Positions 16,651 to 27,244 of a stretch of DNA of 64,000 nucleotides are shown here, piece after piece. Under the pieces are notes generated by a model that worked only from the letters and a program-made list of their open reading frames with translations, ran no database searches and was not told the origin of the DNA. The stretch's first letter is position 1. Every line of letters begins with the position of its first letter. Both the position numbers and the translations under genes were made by a program. This DNA is from Brevibacillus sedimenti (GTDB taxonomy: Bacteria > Bacillota > Bacilli > Brevibacillales > Brevibacillaceae): the NCBI RefSeq assembly GCF_020923495.1, contig NZ_CP064048.1, positions 3,783,001 to 3,847,000 of the forward strand. The letters are read 5' to 3'.

Positions 16651-18015
16651 TTATGCTAGGCTTGTTTTAAGTCTATGCACAGCGTCCTTAAACATGCTCC
16701 CCCGCACTTCGAACGACGGGAACATGTCCCAGCTTGCGCACGCCGGACTGAGCAGCACCACGTCGCCCGGCGCAGCCTCGCCGCTGGCGGCAAGGACGGC
16801 TTTTTCCACAGTATCGACATGGATGAGCCTGCTAATTCCTGCTTCTTTTGCCCGCTCCAGCAAAATCGGGGCAGTCTGCCCGAGCGCGACCACCGCTTTT
16901 ACCCGCGGCCCGATGACAGGCACCAGCTCGCGAAAATCCACGCCCCGATCCAGTCCGCCGCAAATCCAGACGATCGGTTCGTCCAGCGCCTGCAGCGCCC
17001 GCGAAGCCGCTTCCGGGTTGGTCGCCTTGGAGTCGTTGTAGTATTTGACACCGTCAATCGTCGCCACGTACTCCATGCGGTGCTCCACGCCCGGAAAGGT
17101 GGAGAGCACCTTGGCGATGGACTGCTTGTCCGCGCCTGCCAGCCTGGTCACCAGCGCGGCTGCCAGGGCGTTGTCCAGATGGGCGACGGACAGATCGGCC
17201 ACAGCCATGAGCACATCCCGCTCCCCCTGCGGCCCGACGAAGACGATGTCACCGCCGTCCACATAGACGCCCTGCGGCACCGACTGCCACTTGCTGAAGT
17301 AGTAGGTGGCCGCCTTCAGTTCCCCGCATTTGGCCAGCACGTCCGGCTGGTCGTACGGCAGGATGGCGATGTCGTCAGCCGTCTGGTTGGCAAACAGCTT
17401 CAGCTTGGCTGCCAAATACTCGTCCATTGTGTGATGGTAGTCGAGATGGGCCGGATACAGGTTGAGCAGCACGCCGATTTGCGGCCTGAACGCCTGCGTC
17501 CCCAGCAGTTGAAAGCTGCTCAATTCCGCCACCAGGCGCTGGTCGGGCCGGGCCGTTTCCGCAAGCGAACACAGCACCGTGCCGATATTGCCTCCTACCA
17601 GGGCATCCATGCCCGCTTCCTTGAGGATCAGACCGACCAGCGTGGTCGTGGTCGTTTTGCCGTTGGAGCCGGTGATGCCGATGATCGGCGCCTGCGAGAT
17701 GAGGTAGGCCAGCTCCACCTCCGTCACCACCGGGATGCCGAGCGCCAGCGCTTTGGCCACCGGCGCCGCTTCGTAAGGGATGCCCGGGTTTTTCACCACC
17801 AGGGTCACGCCTTCATGGATCAGGTAATCGGGGTGATGCCCGCAGATGACCGGAATGCCGAGCGCTTCCAGTTCGTCGGCGCCAGCCGTTTCCTCGCGCG
17901 GCTTCTTGTCGTTGACGACAACATGCGCACCAAAGCGGTGCAGCAGTTTTGCCACTGCCACACCGCTTTTTGCCATGCCCAACACGACTACGTGCTGATT
18001 GTGATAACGTTTCAT
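16651..18015 (-). CDS. murD: UDP-N-acetylmuramoylalanine-D-glutamate ligase MurD
   Basis: ATP-dependent Mur ligase that adds D-Glu to UDP-MurNAc-Ala. The N-terminal Rossmann motif [12 protein letters not shown] is followed by the P-loop GSNGKTTT (residues 116-123) and the C-terminal [15 protein letters not shown] 18015 overlaps the mraY stop by ATGA, which fixes the start (454 aa). Confidence 0.96.
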   Translation of the reverse strand: MKRYHNQHVVVLGMAKSGVAVAKLLHRFGAHVVVNDKKPREETAGADELEALGIPVICGHHPDYLIHEGVTLVVKNPGIPYEAAPVAKALALGIPVVTEVELAYLISQAPIIGITGSNGKTTTTTLVGLILKEAGMDALVGGNIGTVLCSLAETARPDQRLVAELSSFQLLGTQAFRPQIGVLLNLYPAHLDYHHTMDEYLAAKLKLFANQTADDIAILPYDQPDVLAKCGELKAATYYFSKWQSVPQGVYVDGGDIVFVGPQGERDVLMAVADLSVAHLDNALAAALVTRLAGADKQSIAKVLSTFPGVEHRMEYVATIDGVKYYNDSKATNPEAASRALQALDEPIVWICGGLDRGVDFRELVPVIGPRVKAVVALGQTAPILLERAKEAGISRLIHVDTVEKAVLAASGEAAPGDVVLLSPACASWDMFPSFEVRGSMFKDAVHRLKTSLA

Positions 18016-18983
18016 CGCATTGCCACCACCTCTAGGTACACGCCCAATCCGGCAAAGATGATGCCCACCAGCCAGAAGGTGACGACAACGCGCCACTCCG
18101 ACCATCCGGTCAGTTCAAAGTGATGGTGAAGCGGACTCATCCGGAAAATGCGCTTCCCTCTCGTTTTAAAGGAGACAACCTGCAGAATGACGGAGAGCGT
18201 CTCGACGACAAACACGCCGCCGATGACGGCCAACAGCAGCTCTGTCTTGGTCATGATCGCGATTCCCGCCAGGGCACCGCCGAGTGCCAGCGACCCGGTG
18301 TCCCCCATAAAGACGCGGGCGGGATGCGCGTTGAAGACGAGAAAGCCGAGCACAGCCCCGACGACGGCTGCGCTGAAGATGGCCGTGTCATAGTCCTGGC
18401 TGATCCAGGCGATGATGGCGTACGCCCCGAAGGCGATCGCGCCCGTCCCGGCGAGCAGGCCGTCCAAACCGTCGGTGATGTTGACGGCATTGGTCGTGCC
18501 TACCAGGAGAAACAGCAGAAACGGGAAGTACAAGAGGCCGAGCTCCAGCTTCCACGGTGTCCCCGGCAGGTGCAGCGTCGTATCGTGTCCCATTTGCACT
18601 AATAGGTAATACGCGCCGACGGCCAGAAGGAGTTGGCCGGTAAATTTCTGCTTGGCCGTCAGGCCGAGATTCCGCTTCCGGATGATTTTGATGTAGTCAT
18701 CCAAAAATCCGATCAATCCGTAGCCAAGTGTCACCAGCATCAAAAACAGGATTTCTGCATTGATGTTGGCAAACTTCAGCACGGTAAAAATAAGTGCCAT
18801 CAGGATGATTGTCCCACCCATGGTGGGAGTTCCTGCCTTTTTTTGGTGAGATTGCGGCCCTTCCTCCCGGATCGCCTGCCCGAATTTCAGGCGGCGCAGC
18901 ACGGGGATGAACAGGGGACCGATTAGTACGGCAATGAGAAACGCGGCGACGATCGTGACGAGTAGTACATTGTCAGCGAACAT
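18012..18983 (-). CDS. mraY: Phospho-MurNAc-pentapeptide translocase MraY
   Basis: Integral membrane enzyme that makes lipid I from UDP-MurNAc-pentapeptide and undecaprenyl phosphate. About ten membrane helices; catalytic motifs FLDDYIKI and [12 protein letters not shown] and the C-terminal PLHHHFE are intact. 323 aa is full length. Translationally coupled to murD through ATGA. Confidence 0.96.
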   Translation of the reverse strand: MFADNVLLVTIVAAFLIAVLIGPLFIPVLRRLKFGQAIREEGPQSHQKKAGTPTMGGTIILMALIFTVLKFANINAEILFLMLVTLGYGLIGFLDDYIKIIRKRNLGLTAKQKFTGQLLLAVGAYYLLVQMGHDTTLHLPGTPWKLELGLLYFPFLLFLLVGTTNAVNITDGLDGLLAGTGAIAFGAYAIIAWISQDYDTAIFSAAVVGAVLGFLVFNAHPARVFMGDTGSLALGGALAGIAIMTKTELLLAVIGGVFVVETLSVILQVVSFKTRGKRIFRMSPLHHHFELTGWSEWRVVVTFWLVGIIFAGLGVYLEVVAMR

Positions 18984-19026
18984 GCCCGACCCTCCTTTCT
19001 CTGATGCTATTCACGGACGCGTGCCT

Positions 19027-20505
19027 CTATTCGTTCCGCCGTTCGGCGATGGCCTCCCGGGCCACTTCACGGTCGTCAAACGGCAGCACCTGTCCCTTGA
19101 TGATTTGATAGGTTTCGTGTCCCTTTCCGGCGATCAGGATGACGTCATCCTGCTTGGCCTGCGCCACGGCGTAGCGGATCGCTTCCCTTCTGTCCACGAT
19201 GGAGACGTATCGCTCCGCAGCCACTTCCGTGAGGCCCGCCAACATGTCGTCAATGATCGCCTGCGGATCCTCGGAGCGAGGGTTATCAGACGTTAAGACG
19301 GTCAGGTCAGCGTATTTTGTTGCAATCCGCGCCATAATTGGGCGCTTTGTCCTGTCTCGGTCTCCGCCGCAGCCGACCACACAGAAAATCCGTCCCTTGG
19401 CAAACTCCTTGACGGTCGCCAGCGCGTTTTCCAGGCTGTCCGGCGTATGCGAGTAGTCAACCAGCACGGCAAACGGCTGGCCCGCGTCGACCGGTTCAAA
19501 CCGGCCGTTTACGCCCGGCACGGCTTCCAGGCTCGCCTTGATCTCATCAAGCGGCACACCTTCGGCCAGCGCGACGGCAATGGCGGCCAACGCGTTGTAG
19601 ACGTTGAATTTGCCCATCAGCTTCAGATTGAGCCGGATGGAACCGGCGAAGGTGTGGGCAGTAAACGACGTGCCGCGGCTGGTGATCTCAATCTCGGCGG
19701 CCCGCACGTCGGCCGGATTGTCGATGCCGTACGTGATCACCCGGGCGGGCGTGACTTTGGCGTACAGGTTCGACGCCTCGTCGTCGGCATTGAGCACGGC
19801 CGTTTTCAACCTGTCGGGATCGTAGCTGTTTCCCAGTTGGGAGAACAGGAGCGACTTGGCGTCACGGTAATTCTCCATCGTCTCGTGGTAATCCAGATGA
19901 TCCTGCGTCAGGTTGGTAAAGACTGCGGTATGTACATCGCAGCCGCGTACGCGCCCCTGCTCCAGAGCGTGGGAAGACACCTCGATGATCGCGTATTCCG
20001 TGTCGACGTCGCGCATCCGGCGAAACGCGTGCTGCAGTTCCAGCGCGTCCGGCGTGGTGTTTTTCACCTCTTCGGTGACATCGCCGATCCGCATGTGAAT
20101 GGTGCCAATCAGCCCCGTGCGCTTGTTCTGGTCGCGCAAAATCTTGTCAATCAGATGGGTGGTGGTCGTCTTGCCGTTGGTTCCGGTCACCCCGATCAGC
20201 TTCAATTCCCGCGTAGGCGACCCGTAAAAACGGTCAGCCAGCATTGCCATTGCCCGGCGGGTATCCGGCACCCGGACAACGGTCGCTGGCACGTCCACAT
20301 CCTGCTCCGCAAGCACGGCGACGGCTCCGTTTTCCACCGCCTGTGCCGCGAAGGCATGACCATCCACGGTGAAGCCTGTCAGACAGACAAACAAGCAGCC
20401 GGGCTGAACTTTGCGTGAGTCTGCCGTCAATCCTGTAATCTCCAAGCTGTCATCTCCCGTTACCTGCACCGGCAACAGAGGAGCAAGCAGATCTCGTAAC
20501 AGCAT
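19027..20505 (-). CDS. murE: UDP-MurNAc-tripeptide synthetase MurE (meso-DAP type)
   Basis: Mur ligase that adds the third stem-peptide residue. P-loop GVTGTNGKTTTT (residues 105-116). The motif DNPRSEDP is the known signature for meso-diaminopimelate, so the cell wall should be of the A1-gamma DAP type. ATG 20505 has GGGGTG 9 bases upstream; the 31-codon in-frame extension has no ribosome binding site. 492 aa. Confidence 0.95.
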   Translation of the reverse strand: MLLRDLLAPLLPVQVTGDDSLEITGLTADSRKVQPGCLFVCLTGFTVDGHAFAAQAVENGAVAVLAEQDVDVPATVVRVPDTRRAMAMLADRFYGSPTRELKLIGVTGTNGKTTTTHLIDKILRDQNKRTGLIGTIHMRIGDVTEEVKNTTPDALELQHAFRRMRDVDTEYAIIEVSSHALEQGRVRGCDVHTAVFTNLTQDHLDYHETMENYRDAKSLLFSQLGNSYDPDRLKTAVLNADDEASNLYAKVTPARVITYGIDNPADVRAAEIEITSRGTSFTAHTFAGSIRLNLKLMGKFNVYNALAAIAVALAEGVPLDEIKASLEAVPGVNGRFEPVDAGQPFAVLVDYSHTPDSLENALATVKEFAKGRIFCVVGCGGDRDRTKRPIMARIATKYADLTVLTSDNPRSEDPQAIIDDMLAGLTEVAAERYVSIVDRREAIRYAVAQAKQDDVILIAGKGHETYQIIKGQVLPFDDREVAREAIAERRNE

Positions 20506-20624
20506 AAAACAGGCACCCCATTCTCTCCCTATTATAGACAAATGCGTTGCGATTTCTACAAAACGCGGCGGGTGAGGCTTTCGATCAAGCCTCCCCACCC
20601 CGCTTCCGAAATCTCATTGTATAG

Positions 20625-22550
20625 CTAATCGGCTGATTTGTCACCCAGATGGATACGAATTTTTGATCCTTCCTCGATTTTGACTCCCGGGGCAGGCGAC
20701 TGGCTGATGACGTGAGTGCCCTTGCCGGAGACGACCAACGGCAGCGTGTCGTACGTAGTGACTATTTCCCGCATCGAAAGCCCCACCATGTTGGGCACTT
20801 CCACGTAACGCGTCTGGCCGAGGGCGGGATTGTACTCCCGCGGGATGCCGTCCTTTCGTTTCGGCACGCCCATGTACTGCAGGGACGATTCGATGATGTT
20901 TTTGACGCTCGGCGCGGCGATCAGCCCCCCGAAGGCCAGCGCCTTGGGGTTGTCGACGGCGAAGTAGACCAGTATCTGCGGGTCGTCTGCCGGCGCGAAA
21001 CCGATAAAGGAGACGATGTACTCCCCGTTTACGTACCTGCCGTTTTTTACCTTCTGGGCCGTACCGGTCTTGCCGCCGACGCGGTAGCCCTCGATGTACG
21101 CCTTGTTCCCCGTTCCGCGCGCCACGACACTCTCCAGTGCGTAGCGAACCTTGGCGGACGTCTCCGGCGTAATCACCTGACGCACTTCGGTGGGAAGCGC
21201 CCTGCCCACCACGTCATGGGTTACGCTGTCACGCCACTCTTTGGCTACATACGGCTTCATCAGCTTTCCGCCGTTGATCGCCGCAGCCACGGCGGCCATC
21301 TGCTGGATCGGCGTGACCGACACCCCCTGGCCGAACGACGTGGTGCCCAATTCCACCGGTCCCACCCGGTCCAAGTTGAACAATAGGCCGTTTTCCTCAC
21401 CAATCAGATCAATGCCTGTCTTTTGTCCAAAGCCAAACTTTTTGATGTAGTCAAACAGCCGCTCCTTTTGCAGCCGCTGCCCCATCGTCACAAACCCCGG
21501 GTTGCAGGAGTTTTCCACCACTTCCAGCATCGTTTCCTGGCCGTGTCCCTGCCGTTTCCAGCAGCGCAGCCGCTTGCCGGCGACGAGGATGTAACCCGGA
21601 TCGTAAAACCCTTCGTCCAGGCTGACCACGCCTTCGTTCAGCGCAGCGGCCAGGGTCACGATCTTAAACGTCGAACCGGGCTCGTACGTCTTCCAGATTG
21701 GCAGGTTGCGGTTGTACACCTCTTCGGGGTAGTCCCGGTAGCGGTCAGGCTGAAAGGTGGGGCGACTGCCCATGCCGAGAATCTCGCCCGTCTTCGGGTT
21801 CATGGCTATCGCCAGCACGTCGTCAGGCTGATACGCCACCATCGCCTGATCCAGTTCCCGCTCGATAAACGACTGAATCGTGCTGTCGATGGTCAGGTAC
21901 ATGTCCATCCCGTCGATTGGTGCGACATATTGCTCTCCTCCGCCGGGCATCGACTTTCCCCGCGCGTCGGCCAGGTACGAAACGTAACCGGGCTGCCCTT
22001 TGAGATAGTCGTCGTACAAGCGTTCCAGACCGGTCAGCCCCTGGTTGTCGATCCCGGTAAAACCGAGCAGATGGGCGGCCATCGTACCATGCGGATAGAA
22101 TCGCTGGGTGTCTTCCACCACCTCGATGCCGGGCAGGTTCAGCTCCTGAATCTGCTTGGCTTTCTCCGCAGAGATTTTCCGTCCGCCCGGCACGCGGTTA
22201 ATCATCGCTCGTTTGGTAATGCCCTGGTAGACCGTTTCTTCGTCCTGCTCCAGTATGACCGCCAGCTTCCGCGCCGTCTCACGCGCATCTTCCAGCTGCA
22301 CCGGAATCGCCATGACCGAGGGAACGCTGATGTTGGTGACCAGTTCGTTGCCGTTGCGGTCGAGAATGCGCCCTCGCTTGGCTTCGAACGGAATGTTGCG
22401 GTTCCACAACTTCAACGCCTTGTCCTGCAGCCAGTGCCCCTGCACCAGTTGAACGTATCCGAGACGGGTGATCAGTGCGGTGTACAGGACGATGCCGATC
22501 ACCAAGGCGACAAAAATGCGGCGCCGCACAGTTACATTGGATACCCGCAA
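20625..22550 (-). CDS. spoVD: Stage V sporulation penicillin-binding protein SpoVD
   Basis: Class B transpeptidase for spore cortex synthesis, partner of SpoVE. An N-terminal membrane anchor and dimerisation domain lead to the transpeptidase with catalytic Ser293 (STFK), SCN at 348-350 and KTGT at 494-497. A single PASTA domain follows at the C-terminus (EVPNMVGLSMREIV onward). Start is TTG 22550 with GAGGGGGG upstream. 641 aa, length as in B. subtilis. Confidence 0.95.
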   Translation of the reverse strand: MRVSNVTVRRRIFVALVIGIVLYTALITRLGYVQLVQGHWLQDKALKLWNRNIPFEAKRGRILDRNGNELVTNISVPSVMAIPVQLEDARETARKLAVILEQDEETVYQGITKRAMINRVPGGRKISAEKAKQIQELNLPGIEVVEDTQRFYPHGTMAAHLLGFTGIDNQGLTGLERLYDDYLKGQPGYVSYLADARGKSMPGGGEQYVAPIDGMDMYLTIDSTIQSFIERELDQAMVAYQPDDVLAIAMNPKTGEILGMGSRPTFQPDRYRDYPEEVYNRNLPIWKTYEPGSTFKIVTLAAALNEGVVSLDEGFYDPGYILVAGKRLRCWKRQGHGQETMLEVVENSCNPGFVTMGQRLQKERLFDYIKKFGFGQKTGIDLIGEENGLLFNLDRVGPVELGTTSFGQGVSVTPIQQMAAVAAAINGGKLMKPYVAKEWRDSVTHDVVGRALPTEVRQVITPETSAKVRYALESVVARGTGNKAYIEGYRVGGKTGTAQKVKNGRYVNGEYIVSFIGFAPADDPQILVYFAVDNPKALAFGGLIAAPSVKNIIESSLQYMGVPKRKDGIPREYNPALGQTRYVEVPNMVGLSMREIVTTYDTLPLVVSGKGTHVISQSPAPGVKIEEGSKIRIHLGDKSAD

Positions 22551-22617
22551 AGCGAGTCCCCCCTCACGGAGTAGGTTGTCTCTTTCCTACCCTATTCGCG
22601 GGGGGACGGGTTAGAAC

Positions 22618-24984
22618 TTACGGTGTTGACGGCGGCTGATTCGCCGATCCTGCTGTGCCCGCTTCCGCGGAACCCTGCGCTGTTGTCTCGGATCCCGATG
22701 TAGCGCCGGGAGGGGCGCCTCCTGTCGTCGGATTGGTCTCGTCAGACGCCTGCGGCAGCTTGGACGCAGGCTGAAGCGTTACCTGCAGCTTTTCGCCTCC
22801 ATTGAGCACGGTGCCCGGCTTGATGCTTTGCTGGGTGACAAAACCGGTCCCGACCTGCGCAACCTGGATGTTCAACAGCGAGGCGAATTCCATTACGTCA
22901 CGCAGCGACCTGCCGGTAAAGTCCGGCATTTTCGCCCCTTTGACCCGATCCGTCACGAGGATCACGCGGGTGCCGGAGGGCACTGTCTCATTCGCGGCCG
23001 GAATCTGGCTGACGATCTTTGTGCCGGTTCCGACCACGTTCACGTTCAACTGCTCCTGCTGGGCCCGAAGTTGCGCGGTCGTCGTGGACATGCCGACCAG
23101 CTTGGGCACCGTCACTTCCTTGTCGGTCATAACCGGCTTCTGGGATGTGGCTGTGTTTGCCTTGTACGACGCCTGCTGCACCTGCTGCATGTCGGGTTTT
23201 AGCTGCAGGTACTGCAGGCTGCGCCCCATGACGGACGTAAAGATCGGCGCCACTACCTTTCTGCCCCATGTCTGATACGACTCGCCCACCTGCGGGTCAT
23301 CCACCACCACGTAGACGAGCAGACGCGGATTGTCCTTGGGCGCAAAACCGATGAAAGAGACGATGTAGTGGCCCTTCATGACTTCACCGTTTTCCGGGTT
23401 GTACTTCTGCGCCGTCCCGGTCTTGCCGGCAACGTGATAGCCGTCGATCCTGTACGCTTTCCCCGTACCTTCTTCGTCTGTGACCACCGTCTCCAGTATG
23501 TCACGCACCTGCTTGGCGGTCGATTCCTTGACCACCCGGCGAACCACTTCCCGCTCGTTGCGCTTGACCACCTCACTGGTATTGGGATCGCGCATTTCCT
23601 TGACGATGTGCGGTTTCAAAAGCTCGCCGCCGTTGGCAATCGCTCCTACCGCCATCACCTGCTGGATCGCCGTCACGGTCACCCCTTGGCCAAACGTGGT
23701 AACGGCGATATCGCGTGGCGAACGCGGATTATCCAGGTTGTTCAGGTTGCCGGCCTTTTCGTAGGGCAGCTCGATGCCGGTAAGCTGGCCCATCCCGAAG
23801 TCCTTGAAGTACTTTTTCAGCCGGTCCTGCTTCAGCCGGTCGTACCCCAGGATGACGAAGGCGACGTTGCTGGAGCGCTGCACGCCTTTGAGAAAGGTGA
23901 TCCTGCCCCAGCCGACCCCGTTGTTGTGGTCGCGAATCGCCGGACCGGGAATTTTCGTGTATGTACCCGACTGGTAGGTCTCATTCGGGTTGAACAACCC
24001 CTCTTCGATGGAGGCCGCCAACGTGATGATCTTGAACGTGGAGCCCGGTTCAAACATGCTCGTGACCGCGTGGTTGGTGTAGTTGGAAATCCCCTTGTAG
24101 TACTCGTTGGGGTTGAACTGGGACCGGTTGCCCATGGCCAGGATTTCGCCCGTGTTGGGATCGCTTACGACCACAGTCATGGCCTTGGGCTTGAATTCCT
24201 GCTCCGCCTGTTCCAGCGCCTGCTCCACATAGCCCTGGATCGTCCGGTCGATCGTCAGGTAGACGTTGAGACCGTCCTTGGCCGGTTTGTACTTGCGCTC
24301 CCCGTCCGGGAGCTGATACCCCAGCCTGTCCGTCAGAATCTGCATCTCACCTTTTTCGCCGCGCAGCTCCTTGTCCAACTGCAGTTCGATCCCCATGCGC
24401 GGCGTGCCCTCGTAGTCCACATAGCCGAGGACGTGGGTGGCAAAGCTGCCGTTGGGGTAATAGCGGCGGGTTGTTTCGATCAGCGTGATGCCGGGAAGCT
24501 GGTTATCCTCCACCTTCTGCCCGTTTGGCAGCGTCGGATGCTGCAGCTCGAGAATGCGGTTGCGCTGTTCTTCCGTAATCTTGTTGCCCCAGCGTCCCAA
24601 TTCCACCACTTTGGCGGTAGGATTCGTCAGGTATTTATACAGTTTGTCCACCGGCGCGTTCAAAATGGGTGCCAGTTTGGTGGCCGTGTAGTATGGGTCT
24701 TTGACGTAATCCTGGTCCTTGTCGTCCATGGGCTTCAGCCTGGCGTTTACCGTGTACGCCTTGGCTTCGAAGGCCAGCTTCTCGCCGTTGCGGTCGAGAA
24801 TCTCTCCCCGCTTGGGCTGCAGCGTTTTTTCCATGTCGTCCCATTGGATTTTGGCGTAGTCCATGAGCTTTGCCGCTTCTACGGTCTGAAGCCACCAGAG
24901 TCGCACCGTCAGGCCGGAAAACAGCACGATGGTGCAAAGCGCCAGAATCAGGATCCGCCAGTTGACGCGTCGTTTCGTGTCCAT
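22618..24984 (-). CDS. pbpB: Division-specific penicillin-binding protein 2B
   Basis: Class B septal transpeptidase. Membrane anchor at residues ~11-30, then dimerisation domain, transpeptidase with Ser315 (STFK), SSN at 371-373 and KTGT at 521-524, two PASTA domains and a Thr/Ser/Gly/Pro-rich tail of about 40 residues that is probably disordered. ATG 24984 has GGAGGGAAG upstream (788 aa). Lies between ftsL and spoVD, the normal order. Confidence 0.95.
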   Translation of the reverse strand: MDTKRRVNWRILILALCTIVLFSGLTVRLWWLQTVEAAKLMDYAKIQWDDMEKTLQPKRGEILDRNGEKLAFEAKAYTVNARLKPMDDKDQDYVKDPYYTATKLAPILNAPVDKLYKYLTNPTAKVVELGRWGNKITEEQRNRILELQHPTLPNGQKVEDNQLPGITLIETTRRYYPNGSFATHVLGYVDYEGTPRMGIELQLDKELRGEKGEMQILTDRLGYQLPDGERKYKPAKDGLNVYLTIDRTIQGYVEQALEQAEQEFKPKAMTVVVSDPNTGEILAMGNRSQFNPNEYYKGISNYTNHAVTSMFEPGSTFKIITLAASIEEGLFNPNETYQSGTYTKIPGPAIRDHNNGVGWGRITFLKGVQRSSNVAFVILGYDRLKQDRLKKYFKDFGMGQLTGIELPYEKAGNLNNLDNPRSPRDIAVTTFGQGVTVTAIQQVMAVGAIANGGELLKPHIVKEMRDPNTSEVVKRNEREVVRRVVKESTAKQVRDILETVVTDEEGTGKAYRIDGYHVAGKTGTAQKYNPENGEVMKGHYIVSFIGFAPKDNPRLLVYVVVDDPQVGESYQTWGRKVVAPIFTSVMGRSLQYLQLKPDMQQVQQASYKANTATSQKPVMTDKEVTVPKLVGMSTTTAQLRAQQEQLNVNVVGTGTKIVSQIPAANETVPSGTRVILVTDRVKGAKMPDFTGRSLRDVMEFASLLNIQVAQVGTGFVTQQSIKPGTVLNGGEKLQVTLQPASKLPQASDETNPTTGGAPPGATSGSETTAQGSAEAGTAGSANQPPSTP

Positions 24985-25123
24985 GCCCTCTTCCCTCCAA
25001 CTCGACGGATGATGACCGCCCCCGTGCAGAGACGGCAAAAAAGAAAAGCTTCTCCGATCCCTGTCGGTGAAGCTGATGTCAGCATGTTGAACCTGTGATT
25101 ACGGCAATATCCGCAAGTTCCCG

Positions 25124-25603
25124 TCAGGAATTCGTTTTCGACTGAGCGGGCTGTTTCGTCTTGGCATTGTTGTCATTTTGATTTTGCTTGGGAGTTTTCG
25201 CCGGATTCGTCTGCGCCGATCCCTGTGACGCGGATTTCCCCTTGGGTTGACCGATGAAGTGTACCGCTTCCGGATTGTAAACCATCCCCATGTTTTGCGC
25301 TTCTCTGAGAATCCGGTCGCTGTTGCTCAACTGCTCGACTTGCAGCAGCAGCGAGGCGTTTTGCTCCTTCGTCTCCTTGATCTCTTTTTTCAGGCGCTGG
25401 ATTTCGTAGTTGTACTGTGAAATTTGCGAGTAACGGACGCCGACCAGACCCACTCCCGTCACGATCAGCGAGATCAACAGCAGGTACAGCAGCTTTTCCT
25501 TGGTTGGAATGGACGGTTTGATGCGAATGGTGCGCTTGGTTTTGGTCACGGTGTGCGACTTTTCCAGTTCCACCGCAAGATTTCCCCGGTAGTAGTAGCT
25601 CAA
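25124..25603 (-). CDS. ftsL: Division protein FtsL
   Basis: Small bitopic divisome protein: a basic cytoplasmic part, one membrane helix (residues ~37-57) and a coiled coil (SQYNYEIQRLKKEIKETKEQNASLLLQVEQL). The C-terminal ~40 residues are Gln/Asn/Lys-rich low complexity, longer than in B. subtilis. TTG 25603 is the start, with AAAGGAGGG upstream. Confidence 0.9.
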   Translation of the reverse strand: MSYYYRGNLAVELEKSHTVTKTKRTIRIKPSIPTKEKLLYLLLISLIVTGVGLVGVRYSQISQYNYEIQRLKKEIKETKEQNASLLLQVEQLSNSDRILREAQNMGMVYNPEAVHFIGQPKGKSASQGSAQTNPAKTPKQNQNDNNAKTKQPAQSKTNS

Positions 25604-25640
25604 CTCGGTCTCCCTCCTTTGCGTGCAGGCTCGCGGGGCC

Positions 25641-26576
25641 TTACAGTTTTTCCGCCACCCGCAGCTTGGCCGAACGGGCGCGCGGGTTGGCCGTCAATTC
25701 CGCTTCCGAAGGCAAAATCGGCTTTCTCGTGATGATTTTGACAGACGCCTGGTTCCCGCACGTGCAGACGGGAAACGACGGCGGACAAGTGCAGCCTTTG
25801 GCAAAATCCTGAAATACCTGCTTGCAGATCCGGTCCTCCAGCGAATGAAACGTGATGACGCTCACTCTACCCTGGGGACGGAGCAGATCGATCGCGTCCA
25901 CGACCGCCTCGCGGAATGCATCCAGCTCGTCGTTGACTGCGATCCGAATGGCCTGAAACGTGCGTTTCGCCGGGTGCGGGCCGCTCCGGCGGGCCGCCGC
26001 CGGAATCGCTTCCTTGATCAGCTCCACCAGCTCCCCGGTCGTCCGCACAGGTGCATGCCGGCGCCGCTGTACGATTTGACGGGCAATCCGCCGAGAAAAC
26101 TTTTCCTCACCATACTCCCAGATGATCCGGGCCAGCTCTTCCTCATCCCACTCGTTTACGATGTCGTAGGCGGTCAACGGTGCATCCTGATCCATCCGCA
26201 TGTCCAGCGGCGCATCGGCGTTGTAGCTGAAGCCGCGCTCCCCCTCGTCCAACTGTGGGGAGGAGACTCCCAGGTCAAACAGCACGCCGTCCACACCGTC
26301 CAGACCGAGATCGCTTGCAATGTCACGGATTCGGCGAAAATTGCTCTTGACCAGCGTCACCTTATTCATGTAGGGAGCCAGCCGTTCGCGGGCGTTGTCC
26401 AGCGCCCAGTCGTCCTGGTCAATGGCGATCAGGCGTCCGCCTGCGCCCAACCGGGACGCGATCAAGCTGCTGTGCCCCGCGCCGCCCAGCGTACAGTCCA
26501 CATAGACGCCATCCGGCCGGATATTCAGCCCGTCTACGGCTTCTTCCCTGAGTACGGTCACATGATGAAACGACAA
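25641..26576 (-). CDS. rsmH: 16S rRNA (cytosine-1402-N4)-methyltransferase RsmH (MraW)
   Basis: SAM-dependent methyltransferase acting on C1402 of 16S rRNA in the P site. SAM-binding motif [14 protein letters not shown], family motif [25 protein letters not shown], and C-terminal [20 protein letters not shown] 26576 is the likely start (GGGAGTGA upstream). 311 aa, full length, second in the dcw cluster. Confidence 0.95.
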   Translation of the reverse strand: MSFHHVTVLREEAVDGLNIRPDGVYVDCTLGGAGHSSLIASRLGAGGRLIAIDQDDWALDNARERLAPYMNKVTLVKSNFRRIRDIASDLGLDGVDGVLFDLGVSSPQLDEGERGFSYNADAPLDMRMDQDAPLTAYDIVNEWDEEELARIIWEYGEEKFSRRIARQIVQRRRHAPVRTTGELVELIKEAIPAAARRSGPHPAKRTFQAIRIAVNDELDAFREAVVDAIDLLRPQGRVSVITFHSLEDRICKQVFQDFAKGCTCPPSFPVCTCGNQASVKIITRKPILPSEAELTANPRARSAKLRVAEKL

Positions 26577-26662
26577 AGGTTGTCACTCCCGATTCAAACG
26601 CGTAAGAAAAGGGTTGTCTGCCTTTTCAAACCGGATATTTTGCGCTGCCTGGACTCATGCAG

Positions 26663-27088
26663 TTACAAGTTGAAATCCACCAGCTTTTCGGCAATGTCCC
26701 CAAACGAACCCTCCGACTGAGCGAAGTACTCTTCCCAGCGCTCTTTGCTCCAGATCTCCACGCGGTTGGAGACGCCGATGCAGACGCACTCCTTTTGGAT
26801 GTCAGCGTACTGGCGCAAAGTGGGCGGTATGTTTACCCTGCCCTGCTTGTCCCATTCGCATTCGGTCGCGCCGGAAAAGAAGAACCGCGTGAAGGCGCGG
26901 GCGTCAGCCTTGGTAAAGGGGAGCGTCTTCAGCCGCTCCTCCAGCACTTTCCACTCTTCCATCGGGTAGACAAACAAACATTGATCGAGGCCGCGGGTTA
27001 TAACAAAGGACGAGCCGAGCCCTTCGCGGAATTTGGCAGGGATGGTCAGTCGGCCTTTTTCATCGATGCTGTGCTGATATTCACCCAT
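26663..27088 (-). CDS. mraZ: MraZ transcriptional regulator of the division cluster
   Basis: Ring-forming DNA-binding protein with two AbrB-like halves ([21 protein letters not shown] and [22 protein letters not shown]). The paired DxKGR/DxQGR loops contact DNA. 141 aa from ATG 27088. It opens the dcw cluster and probably controls it through the box array just upstream. Confidence 0.95.
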   Translation of the reverse strand: MGEYQHSIDEKGRLTIPAKFREGLGSSFVITRGLDQCLFVYPMEEWKVLEERLKTLPFTKADARAFTRFFFSGATECEWDKQGRVNIPPTLRQYADIQKECVCIGVSNRVEIWSKERWEEYFAQSEGSFGDIAEKLVDFNL

Positions 27089-27100
27089 GAACACGGCCGT

Positions 27101-27150
27101 TTCCCCCACTTTCCTTCCACTAGACTCCACTTCCCCCCACTTTTCCCCAC
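27101..27150 (-). promoter_or_regulatory. MraZ box array, five repeats at 10-bp spacing
   Basis: Reading the minus strand from 27150 there are five successive 10-base units: GTGGGGAAAA, GTGGGGGGAA, GTGGAGTCTA, GTGGAAGGAA, AGTGGGGGAA. Known MraZ operators are TGGGN repeats separated by 5 bases, i.e. a 10-bp period. They lie between the -10 box and the mraZ start, so MraZ should repress its own operon. Confidence 0.8.
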
Positions 27151-27166
27151 TCGCTGCCTAGTTGTT

Positions 27167-27195
27167 ATTATAAAAAAAAATCCTGCTTTTGTAAG
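27167..27195 (-). promoter_or_regulatory. Candidate mraZ/dcw promoter
   Basis: TATAAT (27172-27167) with a 17-bp spacer from CTTACA (27195-27190), four of six matches to the -35 consensus. The -35 lies inside the ahcY terminator hairpin and the -10 touches its T-tract, so the terminator and promoter overlap. Confidence 0.5.
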
Positions 27196-27206
27196 CAGGA
27201 TTTTTT
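27172..27206. terminator. ahcY terminator
   Basis: ATCCTGCTT / AAGCAGGAT stem (27180-27188, 27193-27201) with A9 on one side and T6 on the other, so it can act in both directions. On the minus strand it ends ahcY transcription before mraZ. Confidence 0.85.
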
Positions 27207-27244
27207 CGCTGATTTTCTCGCCGGACTTGGACGGGTTTCGCCGC

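Noticed and set aside
20712-25098. Long plus-strand reading frames opposite spoVD and pbpB
   Set aside because: They are antisense shadows of GC-rich penicillin-binding protein genes, Arg/His/Val-rich with no family features.
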